Part shown: in pieces, positions 26,946-34,650 of the stretch
Position numbering within the stretch: the first letter of the stretch is position 1
How the letters are laid out: each line of letters opens with the position of its first letter
Source of the DNA: Lactiplantibacillus plantarum EGD-AQ4
Lineage (GTDB): Bacteria; Bacillota; Bacilli; Lactobacillales; Lactobacillaceae
Assembly (NCBI RefSeq): GCF_000463075.2
Contig: NZ_AVAQ01000049.1
Location: forward strand, 62,001-126,000
Reading direction: 5' to 3'
Length of the DNA stretch: 64,000 nucleotides
The notes under the pieces: generated by a model
Databases searched by the model: none
The model's input: the letters and a program-made list of their open reading frames with translations, nothing else
What the model was told of the DNA's origin: nothing
Made by a program: the position numbers and the translations under genes

Positions 26946-27830
26946 TCAGTGTTGCTTGGCGACTTGCTTCGCTTCGTATGCTTGGTATTCGGCCGTTGGC
27001 ATATCCTTACCCGTAAAGAGTTTGTATGCTGCGTCACCTTGCCATAACAGCATTCCTTTACCTGGTGCCACCGTGCAGCCCAACGCTTCGGCGTCTTCAA
27101 TTAACTTCGTCTTCAGTGGATTATAAACAGTATCTGTAACGACTAAATCTGAACGTAAATAACTAGGATCAACCAGCGATTGACCGTCTAGCGGCTTCAT
27201 ACCAACGATCGTCGCATTAACTAAGATATCAGCATCTTCAATCTCAGCTTTTAATTTAGACTGATCCTCGAGATGATAAACATTAACATCAACTTCTGGC
27301 TTAGCTTCCTTAATCTTCTGTTGTGTCTTTTCAGCATTGGCATAAAAATCATCGTCACGGTTAAAGATTGCCAATGACTTTGCACCGTCTAAGGCACATT
27401 GGACTTGTAAGGCAGTCGCTGCACCACCAGCGCCAATCACAACTAGCTTCTTACCGGCAACATCCACGCCATTTTCTTTCAAATTGCGGACAAACCCGAT
27501 ACCATCGGTAATATGTCCCGTTAATTTACCATTATCATTCACAATAACGTTGATAGCGCCTACAATTTTAGCTGCTGGTGATAAATCATCGACCAGCGTT
27601 GCGGCAACGCTTTTACATGGCATCGTCACATTACTCCCGCGAACTTTAAATAGCCGTAACGCATCAATCGCTTCTGGCATTTGCTCTTTTTTGACGTCAA
27701 ATGCAAGGTAAGCATAATCTAGTCCTTGTTGTTGGAAACTGAAATTATACATTGCTGGCGAGCCTGAATGACCAACGGGTGACCCTAGTAACGTAAATAA
27801 ACCGGTTGTTCCTGAAATACGCTTTTCCAT
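26946..27830 (-). CDS. Shikimate/quinate dehydrogenase-like protein (paralog 3)
   Basis: 294 residues. HSGSPAMYN, VTMPCK (Lys73), INVIVND and HITDGIG (Asp109) are seen; the usual Asn of the NTD motif is Ile107 here, as it is Thr in paralog 1. The loop GAGGAATA binds NAD(P). About half identical by eye to paralog 2, more distant from paralog 1, so the two copies in this operon arose by a later duplication. A hairpin at 27865-27890 separates it from the SDR gene. AGGAGAT-type site before the ATG. Confidence 0.87.
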   Translation of the reverse strand: MEKRISGTTGLFTLLGSPVGHSGSPAMYNFSFQQQGLDYAYLAFDVKKEQMPEAIDALRLFKVRGSNVTMPCKSVAATLVDDLSPAAKIVGAINVIVNDNGKLTGHITDGIGFVRNLKENGVDVAGKKLVVIGAGGAATALQVQCALDGAKSLAIFNRDDDFYANAEKTQQKIKEAKPEVDVNVYHLEDQSKLKAEIEDADILVNATIVGMKPLDGQSLVDPSYLRSDLVVTDTVYNPLKTKLIEDAEALGCTVAPGKGMLLWQGDAAYKLFTGKDMPTAEYQAYEAKQVAKQH

Positions 27831-27864
27831 AATTTATAATCTCCTCGTCTATTGAATAAGGAAA

Positions 27865-27890
27865 GAGACTGAGACAGTTGTCCCAGTCTC
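27865..27890 (-). terminator. Hairpin between SDR and dehydrogenase paralog 3
   Basis: GAGACTGAGA and TCCCAGTCTC pair with one mismatch; the minus-strand tail is TTTCCTT. It may stop part of the transcription from the upstream SDR gene and so separate the operon into two levels. Confidence 0.6.
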
Positions 27891-27921
27891 ATCCACAAGT
27901 TCATGTAACTGAATTAAATCA

Positions 27922-28761
27922 TTATTTTTTCGCTGGTTGATGATGATCGATCGCGTATTGACGACGGCCACCTGGCTTTGGAATCATATCAGAAATCATG
28001 ATATTCAAGCCACCATCGACAGTGACTTCACCGCCATTAGTGTAATCAGAACGATCACTAGCCATGAATAACACTGTATTGGCGATGTCATCCAAAGTCC
28101 CGATGCGACGACTAGCAACTAAGCGTTCCCGACCTTCTTCAACTTTAGGATCACTATAGAAGTTTTCTGATAACGGCGTCTTAACTAAGCATGGTAGGAC
28201 ACAGTTACTCCGAACACCGTATTGTCCCCATTCAGCGGCCATCTGCTTCGACATCATGTTAACCGCTGCCTTAGTCGTACTATAAGCACCACTATAAGTT
28301 TCTGGATAACGTGAAGCAACCGTTGAGATGTGAACCATTGTACCGTGCTTTTGTTGAATCATGACACGGCCGAAACGTTGTGACATCAAGAAATAACCCG
28401 TTAAGTTAACATTTAAAGCTGCTTGCCATTCGTCTAATCGTAGATCTTCAAGAGGTGAGAAACGTAAGATTGCAGCCGTGTTAACTAAGACATCAATCTT
28501 TCCGAACTTGTCAGTGACTGCTTTAACCGCAGCGTCAACTTCTGCTTCATTGGTGGTATTGCACTTAACTGCCAATGTTTCGACACCATATTTGTCTGCA
28601 AGTGCTTTAGCATGTTCTTGAGTCTTGTCCTCAAGCATATCAATTAACACAATCTTGGCACCTTGTTTTGCGAATTCCTCACAAAACTTAGTTCCCATGC
28701 CACCAACAGCACCTGTAATTGCAACCACTTTATCTGTTAATCCTAGCCAATTATTAGTCAT
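27922..28761 (-). CDS. Short-chain dehydrogenase/reductase (SDR)
   Basis: 279 residues with the classical SDR plan: TGAVGGMG (16-23) for NAD(P), NTAAI in place of NNAG, catalytic Ser in HISTVAS and the YSTTK pair. An acidic Asp at the end of strand 2 (VLIDM) suggests NAD(H). It probably oxidises or reduces a ring hydroxyl of a cyclitol acid, such as a 3,4-dihydroxycyclohexane-type acid, judged only from its neighbours. Its ATG follows AGAAGGAG and it starts 26 bases after the stop of the TIM-barrel gene. Confidence 0.85.
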   Translation of the reverse strand: MTNNWLGLTDKVVAITGAVGGMGTKFCEEFAKQGAKIVLIDMLEDKTQEHAKALADKYGVETLAVKCNTTNEAEVDAAVKAVTDKFGKIDVLVNTAAILRFSPLEDLRLDEWQAALNVNLTGYFLMSQRFGRVMIQQKHGTMVHISTVASRYPETYSGAYSTTKAAVNMMSKQMAAEWGQYGVRSNCVLPCLVKTPLSENFYSDPKVEEGRERLVASRRIGTLDDIANTVLFMASDRSDYTNGGEVTVDGGLNIMISDMIPKPGGRRQYAIDHHQPAKK

Positions 28762-28787
28762 TAGTACTCGCTCCTTCTACTCAATTA

Positions 28788-29639
28788 TTAAGCCTGAACT
28801 GGATCTTTTAAAATTTCAGGCCAAGCTTGCTTCAAAACTGACACAGTTTGCTTATACGTATAATCAGCAACGTAGTCAATTCCCTTAGCCATGTACTGAT
28901 CCGAAATCACTTCCACACCAATCACCTTAGGATCGACGCCAGCGTCCTTGATCATCTTTACGAAACCAGCTGTGTCTAAGTCACCAGCACCTGGGGCCAA
29001 CCGATCGTGCATTGATTCATCACGTAAGATGGAAGTTGCGTATGGCCGGGTGTAGGCATCGTCGATTTGAATTGAAATAACTCGTTTAGCCTGTTCCTTG
29101 GTTAATAAATCATATGGTTGGTTAGCGCGAACCCAGTGCCACATATCTAATAACATGTAGACATTGTCGCAGTTAGCTTTCTGCATGATTTTCCAAGTCT
29201 TATCCAAATTTGGCAGGCCGCTGTATGGCATTGGTTCTAGTGCAATAATCAAATCGCCCGCACGCGCAGCCAACTCTTGTAACTTCTTAGCGGTATAATC
29301 AATATCATAATCTTCCATCAAACCAGTATTGATGTGCTTTACACCGAACAGTTCACACATATGGAAGCAAGCTTGTTCCTTATACTTTTGTTCATATGAC
29401 CGTTGGGGTTCACACCACTGAACAATGTATTCAACTTCGGTACAACGAATCTGGTATTTATTTAAAATGTTCAAAATATCCTGATCCGTTAAGCCTTCAT
29501 TCAAAGCATCAACATAAGTTTCAGCGCGTAAGCCGATGCCATCATAACCAGCAGCACTTGCAGCCTTACAACGATCTTCAAATGTACATTGATCACCAAG
29601 CGTCCAGGAACTAATTGTAATTGGATGTGCTTTTGTCAT
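28788..29639 (-). CDS. Xylose-isomerase-fold TIM barrel protein (AP endonuclease 2 superfamily)
   Basis: 283 residues from the ATG at 29639, which has GGAGG upstream; the frame to 29693 lacks a site. Likely divalent-metal residues are Glu135 (ALEPMP), Asp165 and His168 (LLDMWHW) and Glu243 (GVEVIS). The superfamily holds sugar-phosphate isomerases/epimerases, hydroxypyruvate isomerase and the 3-dehydroshikimate dehydratases AsbF and QuiC. The last function would fit the module, giving protocatechuate, but the sequence alone does not prove it. It is the first gene of the operon and is divergent from LysR. Confidence 0.75.
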   Translation of the reverse strand: MTKAHPITISSWTLGDQCTFEDRCKAASAAGYDGIGLRAETYVDALNEGLTDQDILNILNKYQIRCTEVEYIVQWCEPQRSYEQKYKEQACFHMCELFGVKHINTGLMEDYDIDYTAKKLQELAARAGDLIIALEPMPYSGLPNLDKTWKIMQKANCDNVYMLLDMWHWVRANQPYDLLTKEQAKRVISIQIDDAYTRPYATSILRDESMHDRLAPGAGDLDTAGFVKMIKDAGVDPKVIGVEVISDQYMAKGIDYVADYTYKQTVSVLKQAWPEILKDPVQA

Positions 29640-29670
29640 AATATTTTTCCTCCAAGGATAGTGGATTCGT

Positions 29671-29694
29671 AACATGCATGTTCTGTGATTCACA
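29671..29694. promoter_or_regulatory. Two palindromes in the leader of the TIM-barrel operon
   Basis: AACATGCATGTT (29671-29682) is a perfect 12-base palindrome and TGTGATTCACA (29684-29694) an 11-base one. They lie between the LysR gene and its divergent operon and could be operators. Confidence 0.4.
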
Positions 29695-29714
29695 TAATTT
29701 ATTTTACAAGTTAA

Positions 29715-29729
29715 ATGTAATCGCTATCA
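29715..29729. promoter_or_regulatory. cre box between the LysR and TIM-barrel genes
   Basis: ATGTAATCGCTATCA matches WTGNAANCGNWNNCA at every fixed position, in the shared regulatory region. Use of the module should therefore be repressed by good sugars. Confidence 0.7.
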
Positions 29730-29865
29730 GCAAAAACGTCCAATTGCTTTTATCCACCATAAACCATAGCTAAAAGTTATTAATTCTGGTATATTAGCCT
29801 TAGAACAAAGTTTCTAATACCCGTCAGTCACTAACAAGTTTAAGTTTCAGGGGGTCAGAAGAATC

Positions 29866-30771
29866 ATGAATCTGGATCATCTACGTTATTTCGTCGCGCT
29901 TTCTCGCACAGAAAACTATACACAAACTGCCAAGCTGTTACATATTACACAACCTAGTCTAACCAAAGCCATCCATTCATTGGAGGCCGAGCTCAATGTC
30001 GGTCTCTTTCAAAAATCCGGACGAAGTGTCACATTAACGCCTGCCGGTAAGGTCTTCGCTAACGATGTCGAATCCGCATTATTACTTTTAGACAAGAGCG
30101 TCACTAACGTCAAACGGTTTAATCAGCAAAAATCCCCTATTCGAATCGCAGCACTCAGAACGCTCAGTATCAAATGGCTACCAGATATGGCCCAACGATT
30201 TCTTCAATTGAGTCCCCACTCAGCCGTGCAGTTTCAGTTCAATACAGATACTGGCCTCTCCCCGGACATTTTGCGGGGACTCCGGGATGGGAAGTATGAC
30301 GTAGCATTTTGTTCTAAGCTAGATCATTTCAGCGATATTGCTTTCTTCCCAGTCGCTGAACAAACGATGGTCTGTATCACGCCCACGACTCACCCGTTGG
30401 CGAACCGCTCCAGCATTAACCTGGCGGAGACACTGGCTTATCCGCAAATTACGTTTTCAGAGCGTAGCGGCTTACATCCCATCATGAAGAAACTCTTCAA
30501 TGACTGTGGCGGCCAACCAATTAGCGCATACGCGGTCGAAGAAGATCAAGCCATCGCCGGATTGGTCGCTAGTGGATTTGGGATTGCAATCGTCCCGAAT
30601 ATGTCGATTCTTCAAAATATGCCTGTCAAAATCATTCCATTGTCATTTCCAACTTGGCAACGAATCTTATACATGGCAGTTTTAAAACATCGGACGCCGC
30701 AGCCCGCAATGGAAGAATTCATTAAGTTCGTTCGAGATCAGAGTAAAACCTTATCCGTTAATAACATCTAA
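29866..30771 (+). CDS. LysR-family regulator of the TIM-barrel/SDR/dehydrogenase operon
   Basis: 301 residues. The helix-turn-helix is at 18-37 (QTAKLLHITQPSLTKAIHSL), followed by the effector-binding domain. It is divergent from the operon 29639-24799 and is a paralog of the regulator at 23833, the effector domain keeping the same EEDQAIAGLV pattern (EEDHTMAGFV in the other). The related effector site suggests that both sense similar molecules. GGGGGTCAG lies before the start. A hairpin (30784-30832) follows the stop. Confidence 0.87.
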   Translation: MNLDHLRYFVALSRTENYTQTAKLLHITQPSLTKAIHSLEAELNVGLFQKSGRSVTLTPAGKVFANDVESALLLLDKSVTNVKRFNQQKSPIRIAALRTLSIKWLPDMAQRFLQLSPHSAVQFQFNTDTGLSPDILRGLRDGKYDVAFCSKLDHFSDIAFFPVAEQTMVCITPTTHPLANRSSINLAETLAYPQITFSERSGLHPIMKKLFNDCGGQPISAYAVEEDQAIAGLVASGFGIAIVPNMSILQNMPVKIIPLSFPTWQRILYMAVLKHRTPQPAMEEFIKFVRDQSKTLSVNNI

Positions 30772-30783
30772 ACAACAAGCGAA

Positions 30784-30832
30784 AAAATCGCATTTAACCG
30801 ATAACCTCAGGCTATTGATTGAATGCGATTTT
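30784..30832 (+). terminator. Terminator of the second LysR gene
   Basis: AAAATCGCATT pairs with AATGCGATTTT; the tail is TGTTATT. Confidence 0.75.
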
Positions 30833-30918
30833 GTTATTAGACACTTGCCGTGGCCGTGTTAAAATTTGAAGTGAATCAATGATTGTGAATTTAGTATCAA
30901 TTTAATATTTTGTAAGAT

Positions 30919-30931
30919 GTAAACCGTTTAC
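30919..30931. promoter_or_regulatory. Palindrome upstream of the second MFS permease
   Basis: GTAAACCGTTTAC is perfectly symmetrical about its central base, about 110 bases before the MFS start. It resembles cre and LacI-type operators but the centre is one base longer than a normal cre. A TATAAT lies at 30952-30957 with no good -35. Confidence 0.4.
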
Positions 30932-31039
30932 TTGTCTGTTTTAACGTTATTTATAATCCGGTCATTCAGCCTTAATATAACCGTTTAAAACCGTTAATTT
31001 AGCCAAGTTTGTGAAAAATAGAATTGGTGGGTGACAACC

Positions 31040-32272
31040 ATGGAATTGAAAGAAAAGCAGGATATAACCATGAAGCATAAAACGTACTTACCGCTCGCTG
31101 CTGGAATTTACTTAAATTACGCTATTTTAGGAATGGCGACCATTATCGTCTCGCAATATGGCAGTCAATTCCAAGCCTTATGGCACACCGATGTTAAAGG
31201 AATTTCCACTGTAATCGCCATGATTGGGATCGGTCGTCTCTTAACGATCCTGATTGCCGGCTATCTCTCAGATCGATTAGGGCGCAAAGGCACGATGCTG
31301 ATTGGCATGGTGGCGCAAATCCTATTCTTAGCTGGCTTATTCTTCAGCACCAATCTCATTAGTGCCTGCATTGCTGCGCTATTCATGGGTGCCACTAATT
31401 CCTTTGGCGATACTGCAAGTTACCCGGCGCTGACTGATGCTTTTCAGGAGCAAGCCGCTAGCATGAATTCACTCGTCAAAGCAGCGATGTCACTTGCACA
31501 ATTCGTGTTACCATTTATTGTCGCAGCGCAACCAAATGCGCAATTTACACTAGTCATCATGGTCGTGGTGATGCTCTTAGACATTGTCTTGATTGCCCTG
31601 GCAAGCTTTGCGCCACAAACTTTGACCCAAGCACACGCTAAGAACGAACCTCAGAGCCAAACGCTGAATACCCCAACTAATGCTAATGCGGCACAGCCGT
31701 CTATGTTGATTGATGGCAGTCTCTTAATCATTGTGGGATTCACCTTGTCATTTACATTTTATATTTTCTCACAGTATGCGCCTAACTTCGGTAGTAGCGT
31801 TCTAAAGCTCGGACTCAATAGTTCCAAGTCATTGATTTCCTGGTATGCGATGGCCTCATTGATTTCTGTCTTTATTACGTCATCCTTGGTCACACGCATC
31901 AAACCCATCAAATTGATTTTTGTTTATACGCTAATCTCATTCTTAGCATTGTTACAGATGATCGTGATTCCTAGTGCTGACGGTGCGCGTTTGACCGCCA
32001 TCGCAATCGGCTTCTTCGCTGCTGGTGGGATCTGGCAACTAGGACTCACCTTACTCAGCCAGTACTTCCCGGCTGAAAAAGGCAAAGTGACTGGGTATTA
32101 TAGCTTCGCGACTGCCCTAACGTTTTTTGTTGGGCCATTAGTCTCAAGCTTCATTATTGATGATACTGCTGCCAGTGTACTGCATGTCTTTGAAATTGAC
32201 ACGGGCGTCACTTTACTCAGCCTTGTAATCGTTATTGTTCTGATGATTCGTAATCGAAAATTTGCAAACTAA
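31040..32272 (+). CDS. MFS permease (second of the shikimate module)
   Basis: 410 residues from the ATG at 31040 behind GGTGGGTG; a later in-frame ATG at 31070 is an alternative. Twelve hydrophobic segments; the segment 2-3 loop is YLSDRLGRKG. A hydrophilic loop of about 30 residues, rich in Gln, Asn and Thr, separates the two halves. It is related to the MFS at 24799-26046 (shared start pattern with GQYKTDF / SQYGSQF after segment 1) and lies next to the second LysR gene, so it may move related acids. A strong terminator follows. Confidence 0.8.
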   Translation: MELKEKQDITMKHKTYLPLAAGIYLNYAILGMATIIVSQYGSQFQALWHTDVKGISTVIAMIGIGRLLTILIAGYLSDRLGRKGTMLIGMVAQILFLAGLFFSTNLISACIAALFMGATNSFGDTASYPALTDAFQEQAASMNSLVKAAMSLAQFVLPFIVAAQPNAQFTLVIMVVVMLLDIVLIALASFAPQTLTQAHAKNEPQSQTLNTPTNANAAQPSMLIDGSLLIIVGFTLSFTFYIFSQYAPNFGSSVLKLGLNSSKSLISWYAMASLISVFITSSLVTRIKPIKLIFVYTLISFLALLQMIVIPSADGARLTAIAIGFFAAGGIWQLGLTLLSQYFPAEKGKVTGYYSFATALTFFVGPLVSSFIIDDTAASVLHVFEIDTGVTLLSLVIVIVLMIRNRKFAN

Positions 32273-32294
32273 ATCATGGTTGATAAAGCAAGTG

Positions 32295-32372
32295 TGATTT
32301 CGAAATGATGTCTAGTGGAATTCGGCATCGTGGCACTGGCTCTGAAATGATGCCGAATGGTGTTCGAAATCA
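32295..32372. repeat. Two-tier hairpin element after the MFS gene
   Basis: TGATTTCGAA (32295-32304) pairs with TTCGAAATCA (32363-32372), and inside it ATTCGGCATC (32320-32329) pairs with GATGCCGAAT (32349-32358). Both stems are perfect over 10 bases, separated by unequal internal loops. It is not followed by a T run and is separate from the terminator at 32432. Confidence 0.7.
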
Positions 32373-32431
32373 GAACATACGCTTTGAACCTGATTATCCT
32401 AGAAGACAACTTAGTAGAATAGCTTTAAATG

Positions 32432-32470
32432 AATAGGATGAGCAATCCCAAATCGGTTGCTCATCCTATT
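32432..32470 (+). terminator. Terminator downstream of the second MFS gene
   Basis: AATAGGATGAGCAA pairs with TTGCTCATCCTATT, 14 perfect pairs, then TTAGTGTG. No minus-strand gene ends here for a further 45 bases; it may act both ways. Confidence 0.8.
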
Positions 32471-32515
32471 TTAGTGTGTCGCGACTATTTGTCCCACGCA
32501 CACCTGTTGTTGATA

Positions 32516-32887
32516 TTACGCCCGCACGCTCACGATAATCTGTACCAATACCATCAACGCCGCCAAAATATCCAATACCCAACCACTCCAGATATAATAA
32601 TTCTCCATCGGACGGTATTTTTGACGCGTGACTTTGAGGTTCTTTTCATAGAGTCGATTGAAAAATACAAATAGCCAAATAAAAAACCATAAAATTAGGC
32701 AAAAGACGGGATAAATAAAAATATTGCTCTTGATTCCCCACGGTTCCAAACTTGTGACTGCGGTCGGCACATAGACTTTACCAGGTAACAATGGATAAGC
32801 GATTACCGCTAACAATAGCGGTACTAGTGCTAAAATCGTCTGTCCCCATAAATTATAATGACCATGCTCATCCTTAATATTAAACAC
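32516..32887 (-). CDS. Small membrane protein, DUF1648-like
   Basis: 123 residues with three predicted membrane segments (about 15-33, 51-73 and 100-120). The stretch YPLLPGKVYVPT following segment 1 resembles the DUF1648 pattern, but the match is from memory and weak. The start is a GTG at 32887, with GGGAGG 8 bases upstream inside the esterase gene; the two genes overlap by 8 bases, so translation is coupled. Function unknown. Confidence 0.65.
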   Translation of the reverse strand: MFNIKDEHGHYNLWGQTILALVPLLLAVIAYPLLPGKVYVPTAVTSLEPWGIKSNIFIYPVFCLILWFFIWLFVFFNRLYEKNLKVTRQKYRPMENYYIWSGWVLDILAALMVLVQIIVSVRA

Positions 32888-33671
32888 TTGCCCAGCCTCC
32901 CTTGATTAACCAGTGTATTGCATACGGCAATTGCTGGTTCCACAGTTGCCAATCATGATGCCCGGCTTGCGATTGCCATTCAAACCGATCTTTGAAAACA
33001 GCGGCTAACTGCGGTCTAAACGCTTCATCCATCGCGTTCAAAATATCTTGATCACCCGTTGTCATCAAGACTCGTAGCGTACCCCAATCGGTTGAATGCT
33101 GTAATAAATATTGTAAGTCAACAGCCGTATTCTGCAGTTGTTCCGGTGAAAATGCCAGCTCAAAATCGGGCATAATACCGGCTTGTTCCACGTGAAACTT
33201 TTTCAGATCTGTTACTGGTGACAACGCCGCCACCGCTGCAAACTGTTGCGGATAGGTCAACGCATAGCGTAACGCCCCGTATCCACCCATTGAATTACCT
33301 AACAAATAGTTATCAGCCGGCCGCGCAGATAACGGAAAAATGTAACGCATTCGAGTGGGTAACTCACGTGTTAAGTAGTCCCAATACCGAGGCCCATGCA
33401 CCATATTCGTGTAAAAGCCGCGACCAGTCTCCGGCATCACCACTGCGACCCGATACTGCGTTGCCAACAATTCAATGGCCGTCCGCCGTATCCAGGACGT
33501 GGCATCGCCTCCCAATCCATGTAACAGCCAAATGGTTGGCAAGCGCTGATCTCCACTCATATAAGCTGATTGGACTTGCCCAGCTGCATTTAAAGGTTCC
33601 GGCAAAATCACCTGGACCTGTGCAGGTTGCCGTAAGATATTTGAATAAAAATTATTACTGTGAATTGACAT
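32880..33671 (-). CDS. Esterase, EstA/esterase D type alpha/beta hydrolase
   Basis: 263 residues. IWLLHGLGGDATSW gives the oxyanion strand, GNSMGG the nucleophile serine, GDQDIL the likely acid, and GHHDWQLW the histidine. This is the tributyrin-esterase (EstA)/S-formylglutathione-hydrolase-like family, acting on short acyl or phenolic esters. No signal peptide. ATG with AGGAGGGG. It is the second gene of the GntR-esterase-membrane protein operon (23 bases after GntR). Link to the neighbouring EIIC operon is only by the shared regulator position. Confidence 0.85.
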   Translation of the reverse strand: MSIHSNNFYSNILRQPAQVQVILPEPLNAAGQVQSAYMSGDQRLPTIWLLHGLGGDATSWIRRTAIELLATQYRVAVVMPETGRGFYTNMVHGPRYWDYLTRELPTRMRYIFPLSARPADNYLLGNSMGGYGALRYALTYPQQFAAVAALSPVTDLKKFHVEQAGIMPDFELAFSPEQLQNTAVDLQYLLQHSTDWGTLRVLMTTGDQDILNAMDEAFRPQLAAVFKDRFEWQSQAGHHDWQLWNQQLPYAIHWLIKGGWASV

Positions 33672-33694
33672 GTGCCCCTCCTATCAATGCCCAA

Positions 33695-34426
33695 TCAACG
33701 AATTTGATTCATTGCCACTGACTTTGAATCACTGTTCAATCTAAGTCCAAAGTAATTCGGTAGCATGTAACTAATGGTATATTCAAGCGTCTGATCACCT
33801 TGAAAGACCCACCGCTCAATTTTGATAATCATCGTATCTAGGCCAACGTGTAGGTAATCCGCCACACGCTGATCAGGAACACAGGTGGCCGCATACTCTT
33901 GCTCAAACGGCTGTCTTGAGAGATCAAGTTGGGCGTATTTGCGGATCAAGGCATAGATTGAATGGACTGCTCTTAGCTTTTTGAGTGCCGTTGCTGGAAT
34001 CAGCGATGATAAATACCATGATTGGGAGAATTCGAACGGGGCCTGCTTCATTTCACGCAATCGCTCTAAGTACCAAGTTGCCACCGGCTCAGTGAATCTT
34101 GCCCGCGCGGGTGGCACGGTCTCTTGATTGGCCACGAGCACGGCAACTTGCTCTTCATCAACATCGTAGGGATGCGTGTCCGTGATTCGCACCGCGGTGC
34201 CCCGATTAAACTTGGACACGAAGCTCCCCTTTCCTTGAATTCGGTAAATATACCCCTGGTCAGCCAACGTATTTAAGACGCGTACGACCGTCGTTGAACT
34301 AACTTGATACTTCTTTCGTAACTCGCTCTCGCTATAAAACGGCGCGTTCTTGCGAAAATGATTTGAATTCAATTCCAAAATTAACGCATTTAAGATTGTT
34401 TGATAAATTGGTTCTTTGCGACTCAT
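33695..34426 (-). CDS. GntR/HutC-family regulator with UTRA domain
   Basis: 243 residues: winged helix-turn-helix (SESELRKKYQVSSTTVVRVL, about 32-51) and a UTRA effector domain that in this family senses sugar phosphates. It is divergent from the EIIC-murQ operon and close to two TTAATGCATTAA palindromes, one at each side of the shared promoter, so it should repress both directions until a phosphorylated amino sugar binds. In S. aureus the comparable cassette is under MurR of the RpiR family, so this is a different regulator for a similar set of genes. Confidence 0.88.
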   Translation of the reverse strand: MSRKEPIYQTILNALILELNSNHFRKNAPFYSESELRKKYQVSSTTVVRVLNTLADQGYIYRIQGKGSFVSKFNRGTAVRITDTHPYDVDEEQVAVLVANQETVPPARARFTEPVATWYLERLREMKQAPFEFSQSWYLSSLIPATALKKLRAVHSIYALIRKYAQLDLSRQPFEQEYAATCVPDQRVADYLHVGLDTMIIKIERWVFQGDQTLEYTISYMLPNYFGLRLNSDSKSVAMNQIR

Positions 34427-34450
34427 TACCCTTCACCATCCCGCATTAAA

Positions 34451-34463
34451 GTTAATGCATTAA
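34451..34463. promoter_or_regulatory. GntR operator, copy 1
   Basis: GTTAATGCATTAA, near the 5' end of the GntR gene; the core TTAATGCATTAA is shared with copy 2, whose centre is 114 bases away. Confidence 0.7.
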
Positions 34464-34511
34464 ATGTCTATACTTAATCAAAATTTAGGCTCATTCATTA
34501 TAAATAACGTT

Positions 34512-34549
34512 ATGAAAGCGTTAACTATACTGCTATATTATGCTATACT
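34512..34549 (+). promoter_or_regulatory. Promoter of the EIIC-murQ operon with overlapping cre box
   Basis: The -35 TTAACT (34521-34526) and -10 TATACT (34544-34549, with extended TGC) are 17 bases apart. The cre box ATGAAAGCGTTAACT (34512-34526) fits the consensus and covers the -35, so CcpA should block polymerase. Confidence 0.8.
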
Positions 34550-34562
34550 CACTGTTGAAATC

Positions 34563-34580
34563 AAGTTAATGCATTAACTT
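34563..34580. promoter_or_regulatory. GntR operator, copy 2
   Basis: AAGTTAATGCATTAACTT is an 18-base perfect palindrome placed just after the expected transcription start of the EIIC gene. Confidence 0.75.
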
Positions 34581-34650
34581 TTTTGAAATTAGGGGGGATT
34601 AATTCACAACTACTTGAACTAACCAAACTTTTTAAGGAGATGAATGAATC

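Noticed and set aside
26933-27100. N-terminal extension of dehydrogenase paralog 2
   Set aside because: The stretch overlaps the 3' end of paralog 3 in another frame, has no resemblance to the family, and a GAGGAGG site directly precedes the ATG at 26932.
22024-27830. Reading the aroD and dehydrogenase genes as aromatic amino acid biosynthesis
   Set aside because: Three dehydrogenase copies, two LysR regulators, permeases, ApbE and a reductase, plus a cre box, are typical of catabolism; no other step of the chorismate pathway is present.
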